Shown in pieces: positions 62,166-64,000 of a stretch of DNA of 64,000 nucleotides (position 1 is the first letter of the stretch; every line of letters begins with the position of its first letter). Source of the DNA: an uncultured Ulvibacter sp. (lineage in GTDB: Bacteria > Bacteroidota > Bacteroidia > Flavobacteriales > Flavobacteriaceae); NCBI GenBank assembly GCA_913063405.1, contig CAJXZB010000008.1, positions 1-64,000 of the forward strand, read 5' to 3'. Under the pieces are notes generated by a model. The model saw only the letters and a list, made by a program, of their open reading frames with translations. It was not told the DNA's origin and did not search any database. The position numbers and the translations under genes are program-made.

Positions 62166-64000
62166 TTAGTTTATAGTTTCACAATGGAAGTGCTTATTTT
62201 CTTTTTTCATTGGAGGTTTCGTTTTCCCTCCATCTTCTTTTTCTTTAAGCATCATTTTTAGAAGCGTACTACGTTCGTCTTTAATAGCTCGTCTTTTCTG
62301 CTTATCCCGCTCCATGTCAAAATATACAACTCCTTCGATGATGGTTTTTTCCGCTTTAGCATATACCGAAAGAGGATGGTCGTCCCACAAAACTAAATCC
62401 GCATCCTTTCCTTCTTTGATGCTTCCCACGCGATTATCGAGATGTAGAAGTTTAGCTGGATTAATAGTCACCATTTTCCATGCTTCTTCTTCTGTCATAT
62501 TACCATATTTAACCACTTTGGCTGCTTCTTGGTTGAGCCTTCGAGACATTTCACCGTCATCACTATTAATAGCCACGACAACCCCTTCTTTAGCCATAAT
62601 AGCTGCATTATAAGGGATGGCATCATTTACCTCGTATTTATAGGCCCACCAATCACTAAAGGTGGAACCACCAACACCATGCTCCTTCATTTTATCGGCA
62701 ACCTTGTAGCCTTCAAGAATATGTGTAAAGGTGTTAATTCTAAAGCCAAATCGTTCTGCAACTTTCATTAACATATTAATCTCACTTTGCACATAGGAGT
62801 GACAACTTATATAGCGGTCGCCGTTTAAAATCTGAGCCAATACCTCCATTTCTTCGTCATACCGAAATGGCTGTCCGCTTTTCTTTTTGGTGTCATACTC
62901 TTTGGCTCTGTTAAAGTAGTTTACGTACAATTGTTCTACGCCCATTCTTGTTTGTGGAAAACGTTTAAAGCTCTGCCAATTGGATTGTTTTACGTTTTCC
63001 CCTAAGGCAAATTTTATAAACTTGGGACTGTTATTATAGATCAGTTCATCTGCCTGCTCGCCCCATTTTAGTTTAATAATAGCGGATTGACCGCCAATAG
63101 GGTTGGCAGATCCGTGTAAAATTTGGATAGAAGTAACACCTCCAGCAAGATTTCGATAGATATCAACGTCCTCGGCATCTATAACATCTTCGATGGAGAC
63201 TTCGGCAGAGGAGTTATGCCCTCCTTCGTTAATCGATAAGGCGGCTATATGCGAATGCTCATCTATGATCCCTGCGGTTACATGTTTTCCAGTAGCGTCA
63301 ATAACTTTTGCATCCTCAGGGTTTAGATTTTTACCTATTTTGAAAATTTCACCATTTTTAACCAGTACATCCGTTTCTATGAGAATACCTTCGGCTTCAC
63401 TTGTCCAAACCGTTGCATTTTTGAATAGCATATCTTGCTGTTTTGGTTTAGAAACAAAACCATAACCAATGTTTGGATAGGTGAGGGGCATAATTTGTGG
63501 TTTCGAATCTTCATCCTCCTTCTCCTCTTTATCTTTTTCTGAAGCGTCCCCAGTGCGAGTTGCTATGAAACTATTTTCTAAACCATTAGGAAGAAGTAAT
63601 TTACCCGTTATTCTCTCACCTTCTTTAGGAACGATCCCTGTAGCTTGGTAAATTTCCTTTGTAGCTTCATTGGTAAAGGAAAGTGTCAACCAATTATTCG
63701 AATATTTCAATTTGGAAGGATATTTTGTCTCGCCAATTTTTACTTCCGATTTTGGTTTGGAAGTTTTTCCACTAATGGTTAGTTCATAGTTTTTTCCATC
63801 CACTATCAATGAATAGTCTCCACTAAGGTCTTTTTGATCTTTTGAGTTGATTACATTTTTCTTTCCTTGAACCCAGTTTTCATAAAGAGTTGTTTCTTTA
63901 TCAAAAACAGCTCCCGATGTTACTAAGAAGTTGGCATATCGACCTGGTTCCAGAGAACCTATTTTATCACTTTCTCCTAATAGTTGCGCGGGAATCGTTG
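62166..64000 (-). CDS. Amidohydrolase-family protein, N-terminus outside the window
   Basis: The open frame continues through the window edge, so the N-terminus is missing. The visible 611 residues include the tail of one domain (GSLEPGRYANFLVTSGAVFDKE), a ~100-residue linker, then a full amidohydrolase domain. This has VTAGIIDEHSHIAA (HxH metal site), DRYISCHSYVQSEI, NTFTHILEGYKVADKM and VAINSDDGEMSRRL. It ends KENKHFHCETIN. The module order suggests an ~1000-residue two-domain hydrolase in the periplasm. Substrate unknown. Confidence 0.86.
   Translation of the reverse strand, partial: TIPAQLLGESDKIGSLEPGRYANFLVTSGAVFDKETTLYENWVQGKKNVINSKDQKDLSGDYSLIVDGKNYELTISGKTSKPKSEVKIGETKYPSKLKYSNNWLTLSFTNEATKEIYQATGIVPKEGERITGKLLLPNGLENSFIATRTGDASEKDKEEKEDEDSKPQIMPLTYPNIGYGFVSKPKQQDMLFKNATVWTSEAEGILIETDVLVKNGEIFKIGKNLNPEDAKVIDATGKHVTAGIIDEHSHIAALSINEGGHNSSAEVSIEDVIDAEDVDIYRNLAGGVTSIQILHGSANPIGGQSAIIKLKWGEQADELIYNNSPKFIKFALGENVKQSNWQSFKRFPQTRMGVEQLYVNYFNRAKEYDTKKKSGQPFRYDEEMEVLAQILNGDRYISCHSYVQSEINMLMKVAERFGFRINTFTHILEGYKVADKMKEHGVGGSTFSDWWAYKYEVNDAIPYNAAIMAKEGVVVAINSDDGEMSRRLNQEAAKVVKYGNMTEEEAWKMVTINPAKLLHLDNRVGSIKEGKDADLVLWDDHPLSVYAKAEKTIIEGVVYFDMERDKQKRRAIKDERSTLLKMMLKEKEDGGKTKPPMKKENKHFHCETIN

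Noticed and set aside
1..64000. tRNA, rRNA or transposase genes
   Set aside because: Reading the intergenic gaps on both strands I found no cloverleaf-like segment, rRNA signature or transposase domain; a tRNAscan-SE run would be decisive.

Overview
The window is chromosomal DNA of a member of the Bacteroidota, most likely family Flavobacteriaceae. The reasons are low GC, many TAnnTTTG promoter elements (the Bacteroidota -7 box), type IX secretion (T9SS) C-terminal sorting domains, and lineage-typical families (DUF349, DUF368, DUF5606, OstA-like, RprXY-like two-component pair, nucleoid-associated NdpA/YejK-like protein). I see no rRNA, tRNA, CRISPR array, prophage or transposase gene.

Layout. 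0-5.3 kb: tail of a T9SS cargo gene, a family 2 glycosyltransferase, YbbR-like protein, coaE, then a histidine kinase and response regulator. 5.2-12.3 kb: leftward genes miaA, a K+ channel, exonuclease/GIY-YIG protein, YggS, DUF1015, 3-hydroxybutyryl-CoA dehydrogenase and a Gfo/Idh/MocA oxidoreductase. 12.4-16.7 kb: pcm, DinB, then a poor accessory stretch with a decayed MarR/DUF2024/thioredoxin locus, tiny membrane peptides and a frameshifted small gene. 16.6-24.7 kb: methyltransferase, ABC exporter, NdpA-like, pRiA4b ORF-3-like, heme A synthase, GNAT, CCA-adding enzyme, threonylcarbamoyl-AMP synthase. 24.6-34.0 kb: a glycan island with seven glycosyltransferase-type genes, an RfaS-like protein, two methyltransferases, a polysaccharide deacetylase and a sugar kinase on alternating strands, probably for lipooligosaccharide core or surface glycan, with a 155-bp MITE-like element inside. 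34.0-47.5 kb: housekeeping genes (dapD, ruvX, def, mazG, aroE, DUF349, two DUF368, TPR, aminotransferase, OstA-like). 47.7-57.6 kb: purA, Fur-like, Rel/SpoT, M48 protease and TrmH-type methyltransferase, interleaved with three broken T9SS cargo genes. 57.6-64 kb: cold-shock protein, VF530, flavin monooxygenase, YitT preceded by a terminator-like attenuator, and two tandem amidohydrolases (the second cut by the window end).

Main observations. (1) A 13-bp palindrome, consensus TTAGGANTCCTAA, occurs three times around the MarR/DUF2024/thioredoxin locus. Two copies lie beside or over TAnnTTTG boxes, so it is a probable regulator operator, while the locus itself carries nonsense and frameshift lesions. 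(2) The element at 28245-28399 has 19-bp perfect terminal inverted repeats and a 5-bp target duplication, and rebuilds the stop codon of the gene it hit. (3) All three complete T9SS cargo genes carry premature stops or frameshifts, while neighbouring housekeeping genes are intact. (4) An intrinsic terminator ends 8 bases before the yitT start codon, implying conditional termination or a small RNA. I found no clearly new defence or biosynthetic system; the rest is ordinary core genome.
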